Shown here piece by piece: positions 1-9,184 of a stretch of DNA of 64,000 nucleotides; the first letter of the stretch is position 1, and every line of letters begins with the position of its first letter. The position numbers and the translations under genes are program-made. The notes beneath the pieces are model-generated. The model was not told where the DNA came from. It worked only from the letters and a program-made list of their open reading frames with translations, and ran no database searches. The stretch comes from Cylindrobasidium torrendii FP15055 ss-10 (taxonomy: Eukaryota; Basidiomycota; Agaricomycetes; Agaricales; Physalacriaceae), in NCBI GenBank assembly GCA_000934385.1, contig KN880474.1, positions 1 to 64,000 on the forward strand. Direction: 5' to 3'.

Positions 1-86
1 AGTCAGCAGGCAGTTGTTTTGGCAGGCGACCAAGTGTTTTACTGACTTTAACCAAATAACTGATTGAGAATAAATTGGTCTCGGGC

Positions 87-959
87 TCATGGTGACTGCG
101 CTTTGAAATAAAGGCACTGTATCTGAGGAAATGGGACCAAGAGCTCAGGGACATGGATGTTCAGTCTACCAACAGGCAGATAGTAATACGGTAAATTTTC
201 CTCTGAACGACTAGTGTGCAATGGTAGGAGTTGCATCTCGTACATCCTAGTGATGATTTCGAGCTGACCGGTAAGCTCGTCCGAGTCCGTAATTTTGCGT
301 ATATCGATATTCATGAGTTCCAGGGAGCGCAAGTTCGGATACGAAGCAAGGAGGGATGTGAAGTCTGAGGGAGTGTCAACAGCAAGGTATTGAAGTCTCA
401 AGTGCTCGATGTTGACGAGACCGCTCTGGAGTGCTGCTACGTTATCCTCGATGACCTTCACAACGTTAAACGGGAGGCGAGGCTTCTGTCGCCACCCCAT
501 ACCTTGCCAACCCGGACGGGCCACCCAGGCAGGATTCAGGCCAGTTAAATAGAGCGCTGAGAGTTTAGGGAGAATACGCAGCAGCGTGCCAAGTGTACGG
601 TCGGTGTATATTGTTGTAGCCTGAGCTGCCCACTGGTTCGCTGCCGAGATCCCGTCCAAGCATTTCTCTTGAACAAACAAGAAGCAAATGTCATCTGCTA
701 TCAGGGGGTTTGCTCGTATGAGTTGAAGAAGGTATTCGGATGAGCCAGGACCTTTTGTCTGTGTAAGTGTGGTCAATTTGAAACGCAGCCTACGGGCGTG
801 TTCATATGAGCCTCGGTTCAGGAGAGAAGCAGAGTTCAGAGAGTCGAAATAAGGGTGTCCCAAGCTATTTGTTTCCAGCAGATAGAGATCCTCAAAGATC
901 AAGTCAAGAATTTCCTGCGGAAAGACAGCCAGCTGATTAAAGAGATTTTGGGAAGCCAT
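87..959 (-). CDS. Truncated F-box/LRR-like protein, paralogue A
   Basis: An uninterrupted frame of about 290 residues starts at the ATG at 959, in the motif MASQNLFNQ. The N-terminus (FPQEILDLIFEDLY, then SLNSASLLNRGSYEHARRLRF) fits the F-box-like pattern of basidiomycetes, followed by leucine-rich segments such as LGTLLRILPKLSALYLTGLNP. It is a close paralogue of the gene at 36483-38218. Similarity stops abruptly at the motif FKAQ (about nt 95), after which this copy reads two residues and a stop, whereas the paralogue continues for more than 200 residues. The copy is therefore either 3' truncated or joined to an unseen exon left of the window. F-box proteins are usually SCF ubiquitin-ligase adaptors; a truncated copy may be non-functional. 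The start was chosen because the paralogue has the same ATG and the same promoter ahead of it. Confidence 0.7.
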   Translation of the reverse strand: MASQNLFNQLAVFPQEILDLIFEDLYLLETNSLGHPYFDSLNSASLLNRGSYEHARRLRFKLTTLTQTKGPGSSEYLLQLIRANPLIADDICFLFVQEKCLDGISAANQWAAQATTIYTDRTLGTLLRILPKLSALYLTGLNPAWVARPGWQGMGWRQKPRLPFNVVKVIEDNVAALQSGLVNIEHLRLQYLAVDTPSDFTSLLASYPNLRSLELMNIDIRKITDSDELTGQLEIITRMYEMQLLPLHTSRSEENLPYYYLPVGRLNIHVPELLVPFPQIQCLYFKAQSP

Positions 960-995
960 GGGGGATGTGGTAGAACACAAGGACGAAGGTGAGAG

Positions 996-1002
996 TTTTA
1001 TA
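996..1002 (-). promoter_or_regulatory. TATA box of F-box paralogue A
   Basis: The minus strand reads TATAAAA about 37 nt before the ATG. The block around it, including CAAGGAAACCACAGACTA just upstream, is nearly identical to the block ahead of the paralogue at 36483. The core promoter was therefore duplicated together with the gene. Confidence 0.6.
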
Positions 1003-1365
1003 GTCTGTGGTTTCCTTGACGACAATCTGCAAGCGATCGAGACAAACAATGAGACGACGACAATTTCCGATTACCGTACAACAAGCATTTGAACGGCATG
1101 GGTAAAGTGGCCCTCATTGTATTTATGTATTTTTTATGGTGTAGCTACTAGCTCAGACCACACGCTACTTCAAGGACTGTGAAACAGCTTCAGCTATGTG
1201 CACCGATTCATTGGATTACTTATTGTACTGTGTCACGTGCGGCTCTGAGTTCGGCCCGCTATTCCGAACCCTGAATTCCGGATCTCCGATTTCGGCTAGT
1301 TCCCTCACAGTTTGGCGAAGCTCGGAGCCCGCACGCGCAGGAACAAGACTACCACCATTTCAGAA

Positions 1366-2595
1366 ATGACTTCCACGACGCCACTCATCGACAGAATTTC
1401 CAATCCTCAAGAAACTTATTTCAACATCTTCTCTGCAGTATCAAAACTCGAGCTGGTGGATCTGACTTGTAGTACCCCGTTGCTGGCCAGTCTCAGCAAA
1501 CACAGTGTTATCCTTACGGAACTGCGTCGCTGGAATACTGAATTTAATAGTTACTATGGTCAACTTGAAACTGAAGGGCTCGAGACTGTGAATATCACCG
1601 TCAAAATTGGGAGTTATTACTCGATTGCCAATGAAGCCCTCCAATACCGGTACCGGAGGATCCACTCCCTTCAAGGCAAGACCGTCCTTGTCTGCCACGG
1701 GATATACGGTCTAGTTTCACGAAGGAAACAGCTCGGTGTCCTTATTCTTGAGCGATTTGGAATAGAGGTCGAAGACTACTTTGTCAAAATGTCTCGCGTC
1801 GAAAAGTACGTGTGCTAGCTTCCCTGTAACGGTATCCTTGGCTCACTTGTGAGTTCTCAGGACGGCATTACTCAATCAGCTCTTGGAGCTCCATAGCCTG
1901 GGTATAATACTCAAAGGCCTCGTGCCGAACAATGTTCTCGAGTCCGACTTTTGCAGTGGCGATCTGCGCCTGATTGACTTTGCTGAAGACAACATCGAGT
2001 CGAACCATCGATGCCGCCGCGCCGCGCATCCCGAAAACAAAACGTTCCGGTTCACAGCAGAAACTGCAAAGACGGGCGGAGGTTGGGACTACCCCGCCGT
2101 GTGTCCCGATATTCTATCTGTCGCCCAAAACATGCATTTCTGGGACCATGGTCGGTACCAAGCACTGTCTCGTTGGTGTTTACTTCCATTCCCATTGATT
2201 TCCCCAGGAAGAGTCCTTTATTTGGGTTTCCACTTCAAGGTCGACGATGTTCCGTCTGCGCGCCTCATGCAGCGTTTGAAGCCAGTCAACTGGATGAGGG
2301 TCTTTGCGCTCGATGTGCAGGAGACACTGTATCGCGACTGGTTCTGCTATATGTTGCAAGAAATTCAAAAACACGGGCTGAAGGAAACGCTTGATACGGC
2401 TCTGGAAAAGCTAGACGCATGGGAGAAGGTCCATCTGCCTCGGTTAGTTTTACAGGTCGTCACGTTTGCCTTTGTGCTCATAAAATGTGCTGCAGGTATC
2501 CACGAGAGCGAGAATGGATGTATCCGAATCTAAAGGGTGCCACGCCCTATGCGCACGCAGCCGGGCTAGTGAGTATTCCCTATAAAGCTTCATAG
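1366..2595 (+). CDS. Divergent protein-kinase-like protein, copy 1 (probable pseudokinase)
   Basis: Four exons: 1366-1805, 1861-2150, 2208-2442, 2496-2595 (354 residues). The N-lobe shows a beta3-like lysine in ITVKIG, an alphaC-like NEALQY and a hinge-like GVLILERFG. The C-lobe shows a catalytic-loop-like block HSLGIILKGLVPNNVL and the metal-site-like block LRLIDFAED. These features suggest a fungal-type protein kinase fold, but no closer family can be named. The aspartate that copies 2-4 keep in the catalytic loop (NDLQP or CDLDP) is replaced by glycine (KGLVP), so catalysis is doubtful. The protein ends at IPYKAS and lacks the long acidic Ser/Asp tail of its paralogues. Intron 2 is 57 nt and has no in-frame stop, so its retention would add 19 residues. 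The start aligns with the M-x-TPL start of copies 3 and 4. Confidence 0.75.
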
Positions 2596-2813
2596 TAGTA
2601 TTACATTGCTATAAGCGATTTTCGATGATCCATTCACATCCTGGGAGGAAGCGATTGAGCTGTCAATGAACTTCGGTGCTTGTATCTACTGTAGACACGA
2701 AAACTGAAAAGAAATGCTCCCCAAAATTGGCGCTCCGCGTTTCTCTTCGAGCTCAACGTTTTAACTCGGAACACCGGCCCGCAAGTCCGCATCCCGCCGA
2801 CAATTGGTCCACC

Positions 2814-4132
2814 ATGTCCGCACTACTTTACAACAAACTTCCCAATCCCCAGCGTGGCAGACCCCGTGGAACTTACTTCGACATTTTTTCTAAGGAGGCA
2901 TCAGAGCTCGAACTAGTGGACCTGACATGTAGCAGCCAGCTATTACCGACGATGAGCAGGCCCAAGATAACTCTCACGAAGTTGGGTAACTCGATTAATA
3001 TGGTCGATACTTACTACGGTGAACTCGAAGATGGAAGCCCCGGCGGATTAGATGTTGCTGTCAAGATTGGGGATTACTACCGGATGGCCAACGAAGCTCT
3101 CCGGTGCCAGAGTATGCATTCGCTCTGGGGGAAGACCATTCTTGTCTGCCACGGTCTATACGGTCTAGCTGCAGTGAGAAGACAACTTGGCGTCCTTATT
3201 CTCGAGCGTTTTGGATTGACAATTGACTGTCCCTTGAGCAGCCTGTCTCGCATGGAGAAGTACGTGCACCGACTTGTAATATCATATTTGATTTATCTGT
3301 GGCTTTCAGGACAGTGCTACTCAATCACATTTTGGAGATACACAGTCTTGGAAAGATTCTCAATGACCTACAGCCCCGTAACGTGCTTGAATCCTCCTTT
3401 TGCAGTGGTGATTTGCGCTTGATTGATTTTGCTTCTGATGTTGAATCGGACCATCAATGCCCTCGCGCCGCGCATCCCGAGCACGAGACATTTCGGTTCA
3501 AGGTAGAGGACGCAGGAAAGGAAGAGTGGGACTTTCCTGCAGTCTGTCGCGAGGTTCTGAATATTGCTGCGGACATGCAGTATTGGGATGACGGTCAGTA
3601 ACAAGCACGTTCTCATCAATGTTTATTTCAATGCTGACCGGTCTGCCAAGGTGACGTGTGCCTTTTTACTTTCGAGTTCAAGGTCGACGAGGTCCCGTCG
3701 GAGCGCGTTATGAATCGCCTGTTTCCCGTCAACTGGCTGAGGGTCTTTGGGCCCAGCGTGCAGCAGACTCTATCTCGCGAGTGGTTTCGCTACATGCAAC
3801 AAGAGATACAGGCGCACGGGCTGCAGGATACGTTGGATACGGCTCTGGACAAACTAGATGCATGGGAGAAAGAGCATCTTCCTCGGTGAGTTTCATTGGC
3901 TGTTGCTTCTGGTATTGGGCTTATAAGGCGTGTTTGCAGGTATCGTCGAAAACGGGAATGGATGTTCCCGGATTTAATGGGTGCCACGCCCTATAAACAT
4001 AAGGATGGGCTGGTGAAAATCCCATACAAGGCAGAGGGCTCGTCCGTGGTTCCCATCGTTAGTGACTCGGACTCTTCGGACTCGGACCACGAGCCTGAAT
4101 CTCAGCCTGATGGTTCAACCCCGTCCGCCTAA
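2814..4132 (+). CDS. Divergent protein-kinase-like protein, copy 2
   Basis: Four exons: 2814-3259, 3310-3593, 3651-3885, 3940-4132 (385 residues). It has VAVKIG (beta3-like lysine), NEALRC, HGLYGL, GVLILERFG, the catalytic-loop-like ILNDLQPRNVL with Asp and Asn both present, and LRLIDFASD in the DFG position. It is the best candidate, with copy 3, for an active enzyme. The C-terminus is a hydrophilic acidic tail beginning VPIVSDSDSSDSDHEPE, which may be a phosphorylation or binding region. Exon borders match copies 1, 3 and 4 exactly. A duplicated EBP2 promoter and start fragment follows the stop, as in copy 3. The ATG at 2814 was preferred over more upstream in-frame codons because the paralogues begin at this position. 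Confidence 0.75.
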
Positions 4133-4139
4133 AGCACTA

Positions 4140-4350
4140 CTACATGACTTGTATTTTACCGTCCACATCTTGCAAACTTCTGTGTGAATCACAAACAACT
4201 TCGTATTCGTATGTTGGAAAAACTGTAAAATGGGTTGACCAACCCAAGATTCAAATCACAGATGCCGCCGGTAGTACGGCCCACTCACTGATTGCTATAA
4301 GCCTTTCAATTCCATCCTCCATGTTGACACCAAAATCTACGTCAAAGGGC
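4140..4350 (+). pseudogene. EBP2 promoter and 5' start fragment, truncated duplicate
   Basis: The stretch after kinase copy 2 matches the stretch between kinase copy 3 and EBP2. Shared pieces include AAACTGTAAAATGGGTTGA-like sequence, GATGCCGCCGG, CACTGATTGCTATAAGCC, CCATCCTCCATG and ACACCAAAATCTACGTCAAA. An ATG equivalent to that of EBP2 survives at 4321, but the frame stops after about 20 codons. The piece looks like the end of a duplication unit (kinase plus EBP2 promoter and start) and is not a working gene. Confidence 0.75.
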
Positions 4351-4463
4351 CTAGCTACAGGGACCAGGCCCGTCTCACAATAATGACCCGTCCTGGCTGA
4401 TTTTCAGCCTACCCTCACGGTTTTGGTATCGTTTGCGAACGTTAACGGGCTAATATAACTACC

Positions 4464-4590
4464 ATGGCCGTCGTGAGCTCTCATCAGCAAGATTCCCAAA
4501 CACCATCCAGCTTCCTTTGACATTTCTCTCAAGCACAGGAGCCTACTCGAGCTGGTAGACAACACTCAGCTTTTATTCATGAAATAGTCC
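4464..4590 (+). pseudogene. Relic of a kinase-like gene, 5' end only
   Basis: Starting at an ATG (MAVV), the bases align with exon 1 of copies 3 and 4: CTCATCAGCAAGATTCCCAA, TTTGACATTTCTCTC and CTCGAGCTGGTAGAC correspond to their LISxIS, FDIFS and LELVD coding blocks. Small indels break the frame, and a stop follows within about 40 codons. It lies between the EBP2 fragment and intact copy 3, so a further tandem unit was once present here and has mostly been lost. Confidence 0.65.
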
Positions 4591-4696
4591 GAATGTTCAC
4601 CGGCAGACCGGCCCGTTGTTCCCACCCATTATGTCCACACTGCACGCAGCACAGCACATGGTGTGACAAACGGCCTAACGTACCACCACCACCACC

Positions 4697-6006
4697 ATGG
4701 CCGAATTGGCATCCACGCCGCTTATCAGCAAAATTTCCAGACATCGCCCAACTTACTTCGACATCTTCTCTCGAGCATCAAAGCTCGGGCTCGTGGATCT
4801 GAAATGGAGCTCCCCGTTGCTAGCTAAACTCAGCAAACCCCAAGTAATTCTCGAGGAATTATGCCAATGGAACGGCAAGGCCAATGTTTACTACGGTAAA
4901 CTCGAAAGCGGAGGCGCCGACGCAATAGATATTGCTGTCAAAATAGGGGACCATGACGAGATCACCGACGAAGCTCTCCAATACCGGGATATGCATTCGC
5001 TCTGGGGGAAGACCATTCCCATTTGCCACGGTCTATACAGCCTAGCTGCAGCGGGAAAGCAACTTGGCGTTCTTGTTCTCGAGCGTTTTGGATCGACAAT
5101 TGACTGTCGCTTGAGCAGCCTGTCTCGCATGGAAAAGTACATGCACCGACTTGTAATATCATATTTGTTTTATCTGTGGCTTTCAGGACAACACTACTCA
5201 ATCACGTTTTGGAGATACACAGTCTTGGAAAGATTCTCAATGACCTACAGCCCCGTAACGTGCTTGAATCCTCCTTTTGCAGTGGGGACTTGCGCTTGAT
5301 TGATTTTGCTGACATTGAGTCGGACCATCAATGCCCTCGCGCCGCGCATCCCGAGCATGAGACATTTCGGTTCAAGGTAGAGGACGCAGAAAAAGAAAAG
5401 TGGGACTTTCCAACAGTCTGCCGCGAGGTTCTGAGTATTGCTGCGGACATGCACCTTTGGGATCACGGTCAGTAACAAGCACGTTCTCATCAATGCTTAT
5501 ATCAATGCTCACCGGTTTACCCAGGTGATGTGTACGTTTATAATTTCGACTTCAAGGCCGACGAGGTTCCGTCGGGGCGCATCATGACTCGCCTGTTTCC
5601 CCTCAACTGGGTGAGGGTCTTCGGGCCCAGCGTGCAGCGGACTCTACTTCGCGAGTGGTTTCGTTACATGCAGACAGAGATACAGGTACACGGGCTGCAG
5701 AATACGTTGGATACGGCTCTAATCAAACTAGATGCATGGGAGAAAGAGCATCTCCCTCGGTGAGTTTCATTCTCTGTTGCATCTGGCATTGGGCTCATAC
5801 GGCGCGTTTGCAGGTATCGTCGAAAACGGGAATGGATGTTCCCGGAGTTACTGGGTGCCACGCCCTATCAACATAAGAATGGGCTGGTGAAAATCCCATA
5901 CAAGGCAGATGGCTCGTCCGTGGTTCCCATAGTTAGCGACTCGGACTCTTCGGACTCGGACCACGAGCCTGAATCTCAGCCTGATGGTTCAACCTCATCC
6001 GCCTAA
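4697..6006 (+). CDS. Divergent protein-kinase-like protein, copy 3
   Basis: Four exons: 4697-5136, 5187-5467, 5525-5759, 5814-6006 (382 residues). Motifs are IAVKIG, DEALQY, HGLYSL, GVLVLERFG, ILNDLQPRNVL (Asp and Asn intact) and LRLIDFADIE. The acidic tail is almost the same as in copy 2. Intron 1 and the start of exon 2 are nearly identical in DNA to copy 2, pointing to recent duplication or gene conversion. Its downstream neighbour is intact EBP2, 233 bp away on the same strand. This copy is the likely source of the kinase plus EBP2-start unit found again after copy 2 and after copy 4. Function unknown; a kinase fold is inferred from motif order only. Confidence 0.78.
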
Positions 6007-6239
6007 AGCACATGACTTTCACTTACCCATCCATATCTCAAGTAATTCTACGTGGAATACAAACAACTTGTTATGCTGGAAAAAACTGTGAAAATAGATT
6101 GACGTGTGGTGTAAATTGGGGAGCAGCGACCAAAACAAGACTTCAAGTTCGTCTAGATGCCGGCGGCAATCACTGATCGCTACAGCCCCCGATCGAAATT
6201 TTGGACAGAGATATTTCCGCGCTCTCAATCCCATCCTCC

Positions 6240-7968
6240 ATGTCGACACCAAAATCTACGCCAAAGGCGACTCCTTCGAAGGCGAAAGCCACGTCCTCAA
6301 AAGGCAGCAAAGACACGCTGTCGAAGGCTCAAGCAACTCCATCAAAAGGGAAGGGTACTCCAGCGAAAGCGAAAGAGACTCCAGTGAAGGCGAAGGATAC
6401 CCCTTCGAAAGCCGCATCTACATCTGCGAAGGATACACCAAAGGCTACTCCTTCATCTACGAAGGTCGCCGCTGCTACTACACCGTCTAAATCTGCGGCC
6501 ACCCCGTCCAAGTCGCCTGCAACCAAGCCTTCTAAGAGTAAAGCACCGACGCCGAAAACACCTGTTGTGGAGGATGACGACGAAGAGCTCGCGGAAGAGG
6601 ACTCCGATGAAGAAGAAGATGATTCCGAAGGCGAGGACGGCGGTGTTGATGAGGAGGGTTTGGAAAGACTCGTCAAGGCGCTTGGGGACAATGGACTTGA
6701 TGAGTTCGAGTTAGCGCAGCTGGAAGCGATGGCTGGTGGCAGCGACAGTGAGGGGGAAGGAGACGATGATGATGAAGCTGGAGAGGGCATGGAGGTTGAC
6801 GAGGAAGAGGATAGTGATGAAGAAGCCGCGAACGATGAGAACGAGGACGAGGACGAAGAGGATGACGCTATCGCACTCGACGATGTCGAGTCTCTGGACG
6901 GTGACGCTGTACCGCAACAAAAGCTGGAAATTGACAATCATGTGCGTTCACCCTCCCTTTTGCGTTTGATCTTGGGCTGAGAATGTTGTCCAGGCTGCTT
7001 TAGCGCGGATACGAGAGACCATACAGCTCGACCCTGCGATGCCATGGACGGAGAAGCTTGTCGTGACCTATCCTGAATCCATCACGGTAGATGTGAACGA
7101 CGATTTGAATCGTGAACTTGCATTGTAAGTTTCTCTGTCCTCTCACTTTCATTCTACATCTTCTGGCTCTGCTTCCTCTTCCAATGCCTGTGCTTACTGT
7201 ATATCATAGTTACAAGCAGGCCCTCCACTCCGCAAACGCTGCCAAGAAACTCGCAACTAAAGCCAAACTCCCCTTCACCCGCCCGGACGACTATTTCGCC
7301 GAGATGGTCAAATCTGATTCGCACATGGAGCGTATTCGCCAGCGTCTGCTTGACGAGACCGCAGGGATCAAGAAGAGTGAGGAGAAACGCAAGGAGCGTG
7401 AGGGCAAGAAGTTTGGGAAGCAAGTGCAGCAGGAGAAGCTCAAGGAGCGCCAGCAGGCGAAGAAAGACATGGAAGAACGTCTGCAGGGTCTCAAGCGGAG
7501 TGCGTCTCTCTCTTTCTTCATTTTGTGCTCTCGAGATCAGTGTCTGCAGTGGTCCTTAATTTCGCTCTCGTCCTTTTTGACCCTGTATGCTGACGGACAT
7601 CTGTAGAACGCAAAGATATGCTCGACAAACCGGAGGGCGGCGAAGACTTCGATGTCGCTGTCGAGGACGCTATTGCCGACCGACCATCGAAGCGCGCCAA
7701 GGGCGGCCCTGGTGGTTCCCGGGATAACAAGCTCCCTCGTCAGGCGCGCGACAAGAAGTTCGGGTTTGGCGGTGCTGGGCGCAGGAGCAAGTCCAACGAC
7801 AAGTCGTCGACGGATGACTTCAACCCACATTCGAAGAAGGGCTCGTTTAGGAGTGGCGGTGGAGGCAGACCTGGAGCAAAAAGCGGCGGAAGTGGAGGTG
7901 GAGGGAAAGCTGGAGGAAGGCATTCGTCGAAGAGGCTGGGAAAGTCGAAGAGACAGGCAAGAAAGTAA
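6240..7968 (+). CDS. EBP2: rRNA-processing protein EBP2
   Basis: Four exons: 6240-6941, 6994-7124, 7210-7499, 7607-7968 (494 residues). EBP2 is a nucleolar protein needed for 60S subunit assembly and 27S pre-rRNA processing. The conserved EBP2 core is visible: NRELAFYKQAL, then LPFTRPDDYFAEMVKSD, HMERIRQRL, a KKSEEKRKERE helix with KKFGKQVQ, and a C-terminal basic/glycine-rich tail containing KKFGFGGAGRR. The N-terminus has two unusual low-complexity blocks. Residues 1-100 are imperfect Thr-Pro-Ser-Lys-Ala repeats resembling a histone H1 tail, and residues 105-230 are strongly Asp/Glu-rich. The ATG at 6240 is the first in frame. Copies of its promoter and 5' coding region occur at 4140-4350 and 38542-38822. 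Confidence 0.92.
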
Positions 7969-9184
7969 GCTAGGGATGTTTTTATGGTACATACGGAGAT
8001 GTAGCTTTACCTTGTTTGTACGTTCATGACACACTAGTATGTGCAGAAGTTAGAACAATTGCACATACTTGCAAAACAGATTCTAGTGAGCAAAAATACC
8101 ATAGTCATTTGTCATCGGTGGTTCAATGGGCTTTGAGGTTCAAAGCGTAGCTCATTTTGCTGTCTTGTTGTACTTATGTAGCGATATGTGGTGTTTATTT
8201 GGTACTGATTGGCACACATTCTTGATCGCAGGCTGGAAACCGAGCTGGAATCCGACCTGTCTCAACTCCCGACGCTCATGATCACGAAATATGCGAAACA
8301 GGCGGCCAGACGTAGAGAGACGATCCAGAGGCGACCTGCACATCTGCCACCGCAATGCATGGATGTCTACGAAGTGGAAGAGCTGCACATGGGTGCTGTT
8401 GCCAACCTGCGCTGAGCTCACGTCCAACTTCACGTTCCTCGTCCATTTCCTTCTCAGAATGATTTCCTTTGAATTTCTGGGCTCGCTAGCGCGCCATTAA
8501 ACGCCGTGAGACTGAGGGGGTCTTTGTGACAGACGCATAACAGCTTGAACTCGTCATGTAGCTATCTGGGCAAACGCTGACTATTATTCCAACAGGCTTA
8601 CAGCGCTTTCTGTGAGCCTTCTACGCCGTTTCAGCAACATCAACACCTACCATACGTTCCTTGTCTTCAAACGCGGTACCTGCACAATATTGATTATTGG
8701 CTCACACCTACTGGACTCTCTCCCCTGGGCCAAGAAGGTTGAAACTTGCCTGATCAGGAAGTAATGGCGTCTAATTCGCCCCGGATCACTGCAGTCCCGC
8801 TCGCTCGACTCGGGGGTTCGCTTCTGGATCGTCAGTGCTGCTCCTCCACTTCTTTTCCCAGAGCGCTATCGACGTGATTTCAGGCATACACTCATGGCTT
8901 ATGAAGGTCACTAGGCGAATTTGTGTTCCTTTCACGTCCAAGCACATCTCTCGGTACAGCTGATCTTCTCGTCCCTCACCGCGTGTTATCGACCGATAGA
9001 CTCGCGACTACCTTCCCAACATCTGCATTTTGGGCAACATGCTGCTTCGCCCCTCAGCATACGCGTCCAAGGATTATGAGGCACTCCAGATTCATATAAA
9101 AGACATCCTGGTTCGAAGCCAAATCGCTACCAGCAGCTTTGCTACCCACCTTCCCTTCGCTCTTCACCTTCTTTTCTCACAAAA
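7969..9184. other. Gene-poor stretch with one orphan coding-like fragment
   Basis: This 1.2 kb lies between the stop of EBP2 and the chitinase start. An open frame with gene-like codon use runs about 8233-8415 on the plus strand (motifs KYAKQAARRRETIQ and CMDVYEVEELHMGAVANLR, then stop). A possible splice acceptor (GATCGCAG) sits just ahead of it, but no upstream exon was found. I do not recognise the sequence; it could be the last exon of a decayed gene. The last 90 bases hold the chitinase core promoter. Confidence 0.35.
9095..9101 (+). promoter_or_regulatory. TATA box of chitinase gene 1
   Basis: TATAAAA lies 90 nt before the chitinase ATG. The second chitinase gene has the same element at the same distance (63711-63717, ATG at 63807), which supports its being functional. 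Confidence 0.55.

Noticed and set aside
6104..6490. Open frame of about 128 codons overlapping the EBP2 start
   Set aside because: It is a second frame of the EBP2 5' repeat region and no conserved motif supports it.
6329..6937. Serine-rich open frame of about 200 codons on the minus strand
   Set aside because: It is the exact antisense of the Asp/Glu- and Lys-rich EBP2 exon; the GA-rich codons read as Ser on the other strand. No independent evidence of a gene.
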